Assembly (NCBI GenBank): GCA_050084515.1
Contig: CM114272.1
Location: 24,738,001-24,802,000, forward strand
Direction of reading: 5' to 3'
DNA from: Blasia pusilla
Taxonomy: Eukaryota; Marchantiophyta; Marchantiopsida; Blasiales
DNA length: 64,000 bases
Of this stretch, positions 38,501-47,812 are shown piece by piece; the first letter of the stretch is position 1, and every line of letters starts with the position of its first letter. The notes under the pieces were generated by a model. That model had not been told where the DNA came from. It was given only the letters and a program-made list of their open reading frames with translations, and made no database searches. Position numbers and translations under genes: made by a program.

Positions 38501-39017
38501 GTTGATGACCCTTCACTCATACTAGCTTGATAACTCGTGCAAACTTTGTTAGATACTTAGCGATGAAGGTGAATACTTAATGCGATATATGGGCATACGC
38601 CTACCAATTCATTTGTATGTTAACTATAACATTTGAACTAAAATTTTACTTGTGAAAAATATTGAAATTATAAATGTTGATGTTGGAAGAGGTTAGAGTC
38701 TTTGTGAAATACAACCAAAATACTTAACTCCAATATAATTGTTAAAAAAATGTATATTGATAGATAAATGATAAACATGATTAATTGAGCATGAAATCCT
38801 AAAAACATAAGTCATTGTTTATGACTCACAAATGCTAGACAAGTAAGGAGATATGACTTGTTTATGACTTTAGAGTATTGCTAACTACTTGTGTCATAAG
38901 GAGATGACTAGGTGAGAAGCATGATCCTAAAATAAATTACTAAACCATTGAAGTCATACTTTGAGTTATTCTTTCATCCTATCATTTAAATTTTAGTCAT
39001 AAAAACTATAAATTTCT
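38501..39017. other. No gene recognised
   Basis: AT-rich sequence without recognised features. Confidence 0.3.
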
Positions 39018-39870
39018 TCTAGTATGGCGTTTGAGAACTTGGCTATCACTCAACATCACGATATCGACCATGGATTCGGCGATTCTATCCAGGCGATTAT
39101 GTCTACCTAGAATAGATAGCGCCATTGACTTTGGAAGTGATAGCAAGACGCACTATTCTATGAGTGTGAGAGATTTTACCTTCAGGAGTTCTTGCTTTAG
39201 ATGGTCTTCCTGGTACCGTTTGAAAGGATCATGTGCGTAATTGTGCCCTATGTCATCTTCCGAACATAGATGGGAGTATTGATTGAGCTTGGTAGTTGTT
39301 CCTGCACGGTTGAAATGCATGTTGCGTGGATTTTCCAAAGGAGCAGCCACGATGCTAGTATGTGATGGATGTTCTCGAGGATGGCATATGTTGTGCTTGA
39401 CGTCGCCTATTGACTTGGTTCCTCAATGACGTTGGCTTTGTCCCATATGATCATAGGTATTGATAGTCACCTTCTTCCAATCCATAATATCAAGATGAAT
39501 CTTGATATTATGGATTGGAAGAAGGTGACTAACAATAGAGCAACATAGCACCCGACCTCATGATCTTAATACGAAAAAGGTACATAGCATTTAGACTTAT
39601 TTTTAGAGTATTTGGAGTTAGAGGGACCTAACCATCAACTAGGGGGGGCGATTGGGATTGTTTAGTTGTTCATGTGTAGAGATGTTAGGATTTGCAATCA
39701 ACTATGCTTCATCAACTTTCATCATTCATATCAACTTTATATTGGGGTTTTCTAATCATTCATATGTAGAGATGTTAGGATTCATAGTTAGATGGATACT
39801 AGACGTGTGTGCATGACAATTGATGTATGTTGGCACCGATGTCGATTCGCACGACAACATGTATGAGGAT
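39018..39870 (+). pseudogene. Integrase C-terminus, PHD finger and 3' UTR, second copy
   Basis: Same family as 11-21 kb. Blocks in order: MAFENLAI at 39024, GDYVYLE near 39095, ARRTIL near 39145, then KDHVRNCALCHLPNIDGSID near 39228-39288. The PHD finger follows in another frame at 39316-39440: CMLRG, then TMLVCDGCSRGWHMLCL, then RWLCP. The first cysteine (TGC, 39316) is kept and the second is Arg (CGT). A stop lies inside the finger at 39417. The following 3' untranslated sequence shares AGAGGGACCTAACCATCAACTA with the related copies. The rest of the element is missing. Confidence 0.78.
39465..39530. repeat. Perfect 32-bp inverted repeat, 2-nt loop
   Basis: Arms 39465-39496 (starting AGTCACCTTCTTCCAATCCA) and 39499-39530 are exact reverse complements, separated by GA. 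The related copy near 61.9 kb has only a version of the right arm, so this looks like a local inverted duplication. A transcript would fold into a long perfect hairpin. Confidence 0.95.
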
Positions 39871-42069
39871 GTTTTGCATAGTTAGCCACATTAATGTTGT
39901 ATGGGGCATGAAGTTTGTGGGTGTACAGTGCTCTTCCCCTTTATCCTTGCGACATTGTGGTATTTGCAGCTATGCTTGACAAAGTTGCTTCTGAGTAGTT
40001 GTCACCTTACCTATTTTTAAACAAAATTTCTCTCTTTTGGTGGGATCCTATTAGACCAATGCCTTGGGCAAATGTTTCTTGTAACAGATGGCCACTACTA
40101 GCAGATCATGTAGGGTAAGGAAGTCCAACTTAGCAAAGGCAACACATTTGCTAACACGATTGAGGGTTGTCCAAAATAATGGCGCATTATCTGACTCACC
40201 TAAGTTTCCGGTTGGCACAACAAGTTAAGTGTTGTTCATCAGGTGCCCTCTCCAGTATCGTATCCTGAGAGAGTTGCATCCACAAGCCGAGGCATAACAT
40301 TTCAGTTCATCAATTACACTACTTCGTATATGGGTCCAAACGCTCCCAGAATCGCCCAACAAGCAAAAGTGTGTGTAGACTTGTGATTGTTATTAAGGTT
40401 TTTCAAGCTACTACACTATTTCTTTACTTACCTTCATTTCCATTAACTACATTTGTGGATTTAGTACCAATCAGCTATGTAACCATTTATTTTCATGTGA
40501 TGCATACATGACAATAAATCATGTGATAGTTGTGGCAAAAGGGCATTCACAACTTTACGCAATTAAAGTTGTTTCTCGATTTACTATTCAGCTTTGTTTG
40601 TTATTTATTTCTGCAGCATGCACTTATGAACATGTGAACTTTGCTACTCGATTGATGGAAACATTATAGCTTCAAACAATGCCTTTTGCTATCATTTTTG
40701 TTATGTCAAAAGTTCATGTAATATGGGGATTGTTTTCGCTACTTTATTGCGAAAAAAAACATTTTGGATCAGAATTAGGCAGCTTTACTCCTTTGGCTAC
40801 AATTGCTTTTTTTAGATTCGCACTTGAACTTCCGTGCTATCCCTCCTATGTATGGCTTGTGTAAAGAAATAATGCGTTTCATCTTTTTTGCAACACATAT
40901 TTGGTCGCAAAAGGCACCTTTTCTCTCATAAACTATGTTTATTCTCGTCGAATTTATATGTTGACATTTCATGAATTTTTTTCATGGAGCTTACATAAAA
41001 AAGTATGTAACATTGTTTCATTGCAACCTATTTGCTTTAGAGTTACGTAGCAACCTTGTTTAATTATACTTACTATATTTAAGTATTCATTACTGATTGT
41101 TTATGTTGGTGGCAATTTGTTAGTGGACCAACCGTTGCCAACAACTAACCATCAAACATTGCACACACATACACTCACTCTTTCAACAACTGTGGTGCAC
41201 TGCAAAATTTTCACTTCCACAACATTGTGTATTATTAGTTTTCCAGCAAGGAACAATAAAGTTGCTATGCTTGTAGTTGGCTAAATGTGGTGTTAGACTA
41301 TAGTCTACTAGCTTGTTTATTTCTTCACGCCCATGCTTTGGCTTCAAATTTGGATATGCTTGTTATTTTTTAGACATGCCTAGTTCAGATTTTATGTTCT
41401 TGTCCTAGTTCATGTCATAGTGGTTGCAACTAGACACTCTCTTAGTGAGTAGCCACTATCTTCAAAACTTGCCAGATATACACTCAATTATCTGAAAAAT
41501 TATACACCACTCCAATGTTCTCATTTCAGCACATGTCTCATATTGTAGGATTTTGTAGTAGTTGGCAATATTCAATCCTTGGTAGTTTTTAAATGTGTAA
41601 ACAATGATGTATCGTTGAAAATTCTTACCACTTATTGTGTTGTTCCTTAAATATTTTTGCTTCACTTTTACAGAAATTATAGTACATTCTTGACCACCTC
41701 AAGTTTTTTACTTATTGTACACTTGTTGTATTCATGCAATATGTAGGAGAAGCTTGCCGGTGGCCACACCCCTAGCAGAGGCTATCACACGCCGCTCCCT
41801 AATACCCCCCTTCATCACGTTGTGCAATAGAAGAGGTGCCGGTTGACGTCGGCGATGCCAAGCAGCGACATTGCCTGAGCATCCTACTCTGTTGAAACTG
41901 TGCCAATTACCTTTTTTGATATAGCCCTTAAGAACATCGTTGTTCTTCAAGAGCAGCTCAAAACATTTGAGGACCATAACCAGATACTCAAGACGGTAAT
42001 GGAATATGCCAGAAAAGATGATGGCCATCGTGTAAAAAAAATTCATAATTATACACGAGGAACTCAGAT
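39871..42069. other. No gene recognised
   Basis: AT-rich with scattered short frames. A GC-richer piece at 41750-41900 precedes the Helitron and may be another element's debris. No replication-initiator (Rep) domain of a Helitron is visible here. Confidence 0.35.
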
Positions 42070-42801
42070 CAATCATTGTTGTATTTATTACGTCTACTCT
42101 TTGCCATTTGTCTTCTATATAATACACCTTCCCTTCCGGCTATGGTGTGGGAACATTTTTTGGTTCCATTGACAGAAGATCTTCTACATCAAAGGCATGA
42201 GGTAATATGCATGGCTTTTGTTGAGTCAATTTTTTTCTTATTTCTCTTACGAATATTTTAGGTACTTTATTTACGTTTTAACTTCTATATTGTTGCTTGT
42301 AATAGAGAATTGGTATTCCGACCCTTCCATTGAATGTTCATATTATTAATCTTGCGTTATTGGAGGTCCATTACCATCTTCAAGATCATGGTAAAAGTAT
42401 GGCGGACTTCCCCGACATGCCTCAACCAAATTTCCAAGCTCGTGATTTATCTATTTCGCGTCTAGAAGAAGAAGAGCTCTCCTCACGATCATGATATTCT
42501 TTGTGAACGTGTGAGAGCGGGGAGAGATGTCTTTAAATGATGGACAACGCGCGATTTGGGAAGTTATTTGTAATGCTTTTCGCGATATCTTACACGATGC
42601 GCCACCTTCTGTAAGTGGATATTATATATAGTATATTTTATTATTAATTTCTTACACTATTTATTTATTTATTTATTCTTTTAAAGTGCTTTTTTGTAAC
42701 AAAAAATATGGATTTTTCAGGCAAAACTTTTCTTTATCGATGGTCCTGGCGGAACAGGAAAAACATTTTTGTACAACCTTCTTCTTGCAATGGTACGGAG
42801 C
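42070..42801 (+). pseudogene. Helitron helicase, first part to Walker A
   Basis: Exon-like blocks: LRLLFAICLLYN, then WEHFLVPLTEDLLHQRHE, ending at 42200 before a GTAATA donor. The next exon starts at 42306 after TAATAG and holds INLALLEVHYHLQDHGKSM and ADFPDMPQPNFQARDL. LNDGQRAIWEVICNAFRDIL at about 42533 ends at 42610 before GTAAGT. The third exon starts at 42721 after TTTTTCAG and has Walker A (FIDGPGGTGKTFLYN), ending LLLAMVRS at 42801. Frameshifts lie at about 42482 and 42530. Pif1 helicases unwind DNA using ATP; in Helitrons this drives rolling-circle-like transposition. Confidence 0.85.
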
Positions 42802-43067
42802 TGGAACCTGTATTTCTTCATCTGGGATAGAAACCACAGGTTCATGGCGTGGACCCAATTTGGAGAGGAGCGCCAAAACTCATTGGAGGCGCATTTCTGC
42901 GTGAAGGAAGTCGTGCTACATCCATACCCTCATCACATGGCGATGGGGGAGATGGCCATGCATGCCATGAACACGTAAGTTTCCTCTCCCTTTATTTTGA
43001 TTGCTGCAAACCGTCGGACTCCGACGAGTTGTTTAACTAGTGGTAAAAAAACATCGGATGCCTTAAA

Positions 43068-43420
43068 GCAACTCGTCGAAGTCCGATGAGTTGCTTGACA
43101 GGCCGCTATTTTTAGGATGTTTTTGGCCGAAAGCAACTCGTCGGAGTTTGACGAGTTGCTTGACTGGCCGATGTTTTTAGGATGTTTTTGGTCGAAAGCA
43201 ACTCATCGGAGTCTGACGAGTTGCTTAACTGGCTGCTATTTTTAGGATGTTTTTGTCCGAAAGAAACTCGTTGGAGTCCGACGAGTTGCTCGACTGGCCG
43301 CTATTTTAGGATGTTTTTGGCCGAAAGCAACTCGTCAAAGTCCGACGAGTTGCTTGACTGGCCGCTCTTTTTAGGATATTTTTGGCCGAAAGCAACTCGT
43401 CGGACTCCGACGGGTTGCAT
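43068..43420. repeat. 65-bp minisatellite with a palindromic core
   Basis: Units begin at 43068, 43133, 43198, 43263, 43327 and 43392, a period of 64-65 bp. Each unit starts with an imperfect 27-bp palindrome (arms GCAACTCGTCGGA and TCCGACGAGTTGC around a central base). A spacer follows, containing CTGGCCG and TTTTTAGGATGTTTTTGG. Differences between units fall mostly in the arms. Confidence 0.95.
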
Positions 43421-43756
43421 TCGGCGGCACGGGAAGGTGATCGAAGTAGGGGAGCTTGATTTTTGGCGTCAAATTGCATCTTTACTTGAAATTGCGCAAC
43501 CTGTGAGACTCTGACGGGTTGATATGTTCACTTTTCCCACAGAGACCACTCTTTGAATACAAATTATCTAACAACCCGTCGGAGTCCAACGGATTGAAAC
43601 CAGACAATCACAAATCTGAATGCAATCCGTCAAACTCGGATGGGTTGCAAAATTTAGCTTGTAGCTACCATTCCGACCATGAGATGTGACGACCTGTCGG
43701 GTTGCAGAAACCCATGTAGGTTGCAAAATTTCTTATATTGAGTTTGGATGTGCAGA

Positions 43757-44364
43757 ATTGTATCCGAGGGGAATGTCACCCACCACTGGATCCAAGATTG
43801 CGATCGTGTGAAGAAAGTGCTAACGACACACCCGGCAGAGTACAAGAGGTTCTTGGGCGACGCCCTTGTAAATGAGATGCTGGAAAAGGGTGCTCAAATA
43901 AAAAAAAATACTTGGGCAAATACATTTATTTCCCAAGATGCAGCCGTGCCGACCGCGTCCATAGATTCGCCCTGTCTGGAATTTCGGAATTTAGGAGAAT
44001 CCGACTTATGAAAATCTGTCTCGAGGGCACAGAGGCCCAAAAGAGGGCGGCATACCATCCTCTGGGTGTCTGTGATCCAGTGATCTCCCACTGGCTCCGT
44101 GAATGGTCATACTGGGACGCGTTGCGGCTTCTCGGGAAGTCCATGCTCGTGGGTCTCCAAGCGGAGCTAAAAAAAATAGAGCCAGTTCCGGAGGAAGCAA
44201 ACCTGGAGAGTGCTAAAGATTTTGAACTTTGGTTGGATGACATCCGGGACAAGCCCATAAAAAACCCAGGCTTTAGGACGATGTTCAAGCATCACATCCT
44301 TCCTCATGCGAACCTCGATGAAGAAATAGAGGCGAAGAAAAGGGATTTCGCAAAGAAAAAGTGA
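43757..44364 (+). pseudogene. Unassigned coding block before the methyltransferase part
   Basis: Two overlapping frames joined at a poly-A run at 43899-43909, probably one exon with a small indel. The first contains HHWIQDCDRVKKVL and HPAEYKRFLGDALVNEMLEK. The second contains RIRLMKICLEGTEAQKR, the block HPLGVCDPVISHWLREWSYW, then KDFELWLDDIRDKP and a lysine-rich end. I recognise no family. Amino-acid-like composition and the long frame argue that it was coding. A C-terminal helical region is plausible. Confidence 0.55.
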
Positions 44365-44456
44365 GATCTTCAGGAGTAGGCGGCCGATGCATCTTGACTA
44401 AGATTTGCCCAACGCATGGTGTTCAGAAACCTTGTCCATTGTAAGAATGCACGTAC

Positions 44457-45400
44457 GTGGCAAAAAATACCGGCAGCCTGCACTATGATGCAGTGGCCGT
44501 AGGTAGGGATGACATCCCCAATTTTGTGCAGCCTGAAGACTTTTTCGAAGGAGATGCGGAGGAGCTAGCCCTCGAGACAGTGGAGTTGGTGTCCAAGGTC
44601 GTCACCGCCAAGGACAAATCTACAACGGGTCTCAAAGCCAAGGCGAGGGGATCAAAGAATTCTGAGGCTAAGTCTTCCCAAAAAGAGGTTGAGAATTCAA
44701 GGTTAGAGGCGGAATCGTCCGGGCGAGCGGAGATAGAGGGTCGGACCAGGTCCTCCGCAAAAAAAACTCCACCAGAGTTTGAGGTAATAGAGTCCCCAAC
44801 AAGCCAACCGTAGACTCGGCAGAAGTGGAAGCGAGAGGCGCCAGGTTTGTCCCAGGGAGCAGACCATGATGTGGAATACACTCCATCATCCTTGGGAAGA
44901 CATAGAGAAACAACGACCTGGACAAGCGTCATCATTCACTGCACGAATCTTCAGGACGAGCTGCAAAGTTTCAGTTCCCAAGCGTCAACACCCCCCATCA
45001 ACAAATTGACAGCGTTGGGACGGAAGCTTCAACGAAACGTGCATGCTCCCTAGACGATCCATGGGGAGGTCAAGGAGGTGGCGTTGGATCTCCTCATCAT
45101 TGATTTTCCCTTGGGGTTGCGCTTGTGGGACGAGAATCCGTCCGACGATGTCCCAGATTGGAATGTCCCTCTTTCTTATGACCAGATCGTGCTCCTGTTT
45201 TCCTTTGCAGACGCTTATCTCAGTGATAGGGGCTGTTTCTTGGTCTTGACTGGGGGGAGCGAGGACGAGCTCTTCAACCTGCAGTGCGTCAAGAGGTCGC
45301 TGAAGTGGAGGACGGCGCAATCGTGGGTCATCAAGAACGAGTACCCACTCTCATCTGCGACGAGTCAAATCCGGGCAAGGGCTCTAAATCCATATCCAAA
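44457..45400 (+). pseudogene. Beta-class DNA-methyltransferase-like gene, part 1 (catalytic motif)
   Basis: One frame runs from 44457 past 45400, broken by TAG at 44811-44813 and 45051-45053. The first 120 residues are acidic and then lysine- and serine-rich (SSQKEVENSRLEAESSGRAE), like a disordered linker. The methyltransferase part starts at 45078: VALDLLIIDFPLG, with DFPL at 45102-45113 in the place of the catalytic D-P-P-Y/W. It continues through YDQIVLLFSFADAYLSDRGCFLVLTG, the usual helix and strand after that motif. Motif order (catalytic first, SAM site later) is that of beta-class N4-cytosine or N6-adenine methyltransferases. The change of DPPY to DFPL suggests lost or altered catalysis. 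Coding sense fades at about 45400, where palindromes begin. Confidence 0.62.
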
Positions 45401-45404
45401 TTGT

Positions 45405-45740
45405 CTTGCTCCGACGGGTTGCATCTCTGCATGCAACCTGTCGGATTGTCTGAGCTGAAGACTTTGGTGGTGCAATCCGTCTGAAAGCGACAGGTTGCAA
45501 ATTTACCGCAAGTCTCTATTGCTTGAATGCAACCCGTCAGAACTCGTCGGGTTGCAAGTGCTTATGCTTTTCCTTATGTTTCTGGAATGATGCAACCCAT
45601 CTAAGAGCAACGGTTTGCTCTTAGCCAACCATGGGCTGCTCTAAGCCAACAACCTATCACCTTATGACGGGTTGCTCATGGCAAAAAAAATCACTAACAC
45701 TTGTAAAACAACCCGTCGGACTCCACCAGGTTGCTCCAAT
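45405..45740. repeat. Cluster of GC-rich palindromes in a probable intron
   Basis: At least five degenerate palindromes of the GCAACCCGTCGG / CCGACGGGTTGC type, at about 45415-45450, 45472-45500, 45527-45553, 45592-45618 and 45711-45737. They share the core of the 43.1-kb minisatellite, but here they are dispersed and not in tandem. Confidence 0.85.
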
Positions 45741-45897
45741 GTTAGGACTATAACTAAGTTCTCTGGGGTTAAGCGAAGTTCTTTGGGAACGAGTTGCACA
45801 TTGTGTCACCATTCTGATAGTATACCTTTCTTGTTGTTGCATACTGAAATTAGCTCTTTCTTGTTGCTGACATTTTTTCCAACCTACTTCTTTACAG

Positions 45898-46410
45898 ATG
45901 GACCACTCCTTTGTCTACTATTTTGTAATGCCCGAGCACAACTTCCAAGTGTTTCAGATCCTCAATCCATAGGATCCATGTTCCGATGGGTACAGCTTAG
46001 ATAGTTTATACAATTCCCCCTCGGGAATTTACATGCAAAATGGTACCCTCTTACTTGGAGGAAGGGAAAAGTTGCCAGCGTTGATGCAAACGCTCATCGA
46101 GCTCTGCTCAAGGCCGGGTGACTTGGTGTTCGACTTAGTGGGCCTTTCAGGGGCGAGTATCAGAGGCGCCTGGCGGAGTGGCAGGAACATTCTCTGCCTT
46201 GAGGGAAGGCAGGAAGTGTTTGACCTTTGCAAAGAGGCAAAGGTAGATAATGACAGGCTAGTTGGGGCGTACATCTCTCCTCCGAAGCCGAGAGCTCCGG
46301 TTCCAGACCCACCATTGGTAGGGACAACATCGTCACTTCCCACGATTTCGAAAATCGGGAGGGCAAGGCGGACAATAATTGAGGAAGAGCTCTCGGACGA
46401 TGACGAGTGA
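45898..46410 (+). pseudogene. Beta-class DNA-methyltransferase-like gene, part 2 (SAM site)
   Basis: Starts after a good acceptor (CTTCTTTACAG, ending 45897) and runs in one frame to TGA at 46408-46410, with one TAG at about 45970. The block GGREKLPALMQTLIEL, then CSRPGDLVFDLVGLSGAS (Asp at 46132), matches the C-terminal motif I of N4/N6 methyltransferases. There the usual form is K-P-x-x-L-x-x-x-L-I, then GDxVLDPFxGSGTT. Asp and Ser-Gly are kept but F-x-G is lost. GAWRSGRNILCLE follows, as expected for the next strand and its acidic end. The tail is acidic (EEELSDDDE). With part 1 this gives a permuted methyltransferase fold. An exact enzyme type cannot be told. Confidence 0.62.
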
Positions 46411-46467
46411 GTTCAAAGAACTCAAGGACCCAGCTTGACTACAGTGTTTTGGAGTAGGGATTTATTT

Positions 46468-46860
46468 GATGACGAGGCAGAAGAATTCATAGAATAGATC
46501 AAATGTACAGTTTCGAGCTTCCTTCGGATGTAATAAAAGACAAGATTTTTTCGAACAATGATGGTGTTTGTAAAAGTTTGCTGAATATCTTTTTTGGTCT
46601 TGTCGATTGTGATCGTCTATGTACTCCGACAGTTTATTTTGCAACCGTCGGATTGCCACGGGTTGCAACTTTTCACTTTTTGTGCACGGCACCTTTTTAA
46701 CCACTTCCAAGAAACCTGTCGGATTTTGACACGTTGGCTACGTGAGTGATCGGACTCTTTCCCTGTTGGTCCAACTTTACAAGCATTCTGGTGGGCTTCT
46801 TCACTTTGGCACCTTCCCCTAGTTTCGTCAAACAAGTCTTAGGCTTCCTCTCTTCTCTAA
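46468..46860 (+). repeat. First copy of a tandem duplication, unit about 685 bp
   Basis: Matches 47152-47545 closely. Shared landmarks are GATGACGAGGC(A/T)GAAGAA, CGAGCTTCCTTCGGATGTAA, a TGGTGTTTGTAAAAGTTTG block, a palindrome remnant, and TGAGTGATCGGACTCTTT. The start still encodes an acidic end (DDEAEE) in both copies. Confidence 0.85.
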
Positions 46861-47151
46861 GACGTGTTGGATTCCTACTACCTGGCTGAGGACATGATGG
46901 TGTCTGCAAAGACGGAGCACATATTGATACTGGATGGATGTCACCTTGCACAGCGTACAAGATTTACTGCCGAAGAAGGCGGTGGGACTCAAATCAGGTT
47001 ACATGGGACCGTTATGGTGTACCTAGGGGGTGCCAAGGCTCTCCAATTTGCCAACATTTTTATCCCCATCTACAATTAGCCAGAGGAGCCACTTGTATCC
47101 CTGGACATTCCTTTTGTACAGGAACCTAGGAGAGTTAGGAGTAAATTTGTA
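46861..47151 (+). pseudogene. Coding-like block between the duplicated segments
   Basis: Frame 46864-47079 encodes YYLAEDMMVSAKTEHILIL, then LAQRTRFTAEEGGG and IRLHGTVMVYLGGAKALQF, then a stop and a continued PEEPLVSLDIPFVQEPRR stretch. No family recognised. It probably belongs to the methyltransferase-like gene or its duplicate. Confidence 0.4.
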
Positions 47152-47545
47152 GATGACGAGGCTGAAGAAATATAGACTAGATGAAATGTACATTTCCGAG
47201 CTTCCTTCGGATGTAATAAAGGACAAGATTTTTTAAAACGATAATGGTGTTTGTAAAAGTTTGTTGAATATTTTGTTTGGACTTGTCAATTGTGTTCGTC
47301 TAGCTACTTAGAATGTTTATTTTGCAACCCGTTTGTTTCGGACGGGTTGCAACTTTTCAGTTTTTCACCACTGCAACTTTTTAACCATTTCCAAGCAAGC
47401 AGTCAGATTCTAACAGGTTGGCTGCTTGAGTGATCGGACTCTTTTCCTATGAGACCAACTTCTGAGGCATTGTGGCGGGCTTCTTCACTTTTGGCTCGTT
47501 CCCCTAGTATTGTCAAACCAGTTGTAGGCTTCTTTTCTTCTCTAA
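47152..47545 (+). repeat. Second copy of the tandem duplication
   Basis: Partner of 46468-46860. It contains the palindrome GCAACCCG...CGGGTTGC at about 47325-47350 in better shape than the first copy. Confidence 0.85.
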
Positions 47546-47812
47546 AACGTATCCTTTGCTGGTCAAAGATACAGGCCGCCAAGAAGAGCGCTTCATTGGA
47601 GCTGGAGCGGAGGGAGAAAATGTCTATTTCGGAGCGTGCTAAGTTCATCCAAGCTGTAGTATCTATAGCTATGAAGTACACTGCAACCAAGATGCAGCGC
47701 TACATCGCCATTCTCAACCCCGAACTTGGCCCCGATTTCTACAAGGAGTTGAAGGAAATAATCAAGCGTCAGCGTAAGAGGGATGAAGATCCGCAAGGTC
47801 GGATTGGAGGGT
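47546..47812 (+). pseudogene. Basic, helical coding block at the end of the insert
   Basis: An open stretch with KSASLELERREKMSISERAK, then KYTATKMQRYIAILNPELG and [18 protein letters not shown]. It looks helical and basic. It reaches the junction with the helicase in a different frame from the helicase. No family recognised. Confidence 0.45.

Larger units (their letters stand above)
42802..47812 (+). mobile_element. 5-kb block inserted in the helicase gene
   Basis: Helicase coding stops after LLLAMVRS at 42801 and resumes with [20 protein letters not shown] at 47813. This is where Helitron helicases run continuously from motif I to motif Ia. The 5,011 bp between carry a methyltransferase-like gene, a 65-bp minisatellite, about twenty palindromes and a 0.7-kb duplication. 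I see no clear terminal inverted repeats. CGGA occurs at both edges (42796-42799 and about 47800) but is too short to prove a target duplication. It could be a nested transposon or captured gene sequence. Confidence 0.65.

Noticed and set aside
43068-43420. Regularly spaced repeats resembling a CRISPR array
   Set aside because: The spacers are near-identical, not unique, and the sequence is plainly a plant nuclear genome with introns and transposons. It is a minisatellite.
44457-46410. Dam-like methyltransferase of a DIRS retrotransposon
   Set aside because: The motif order is catalytic first and SAM site last (beta class), and no tyrosine recombinase or DIRS-type RT is nearby.
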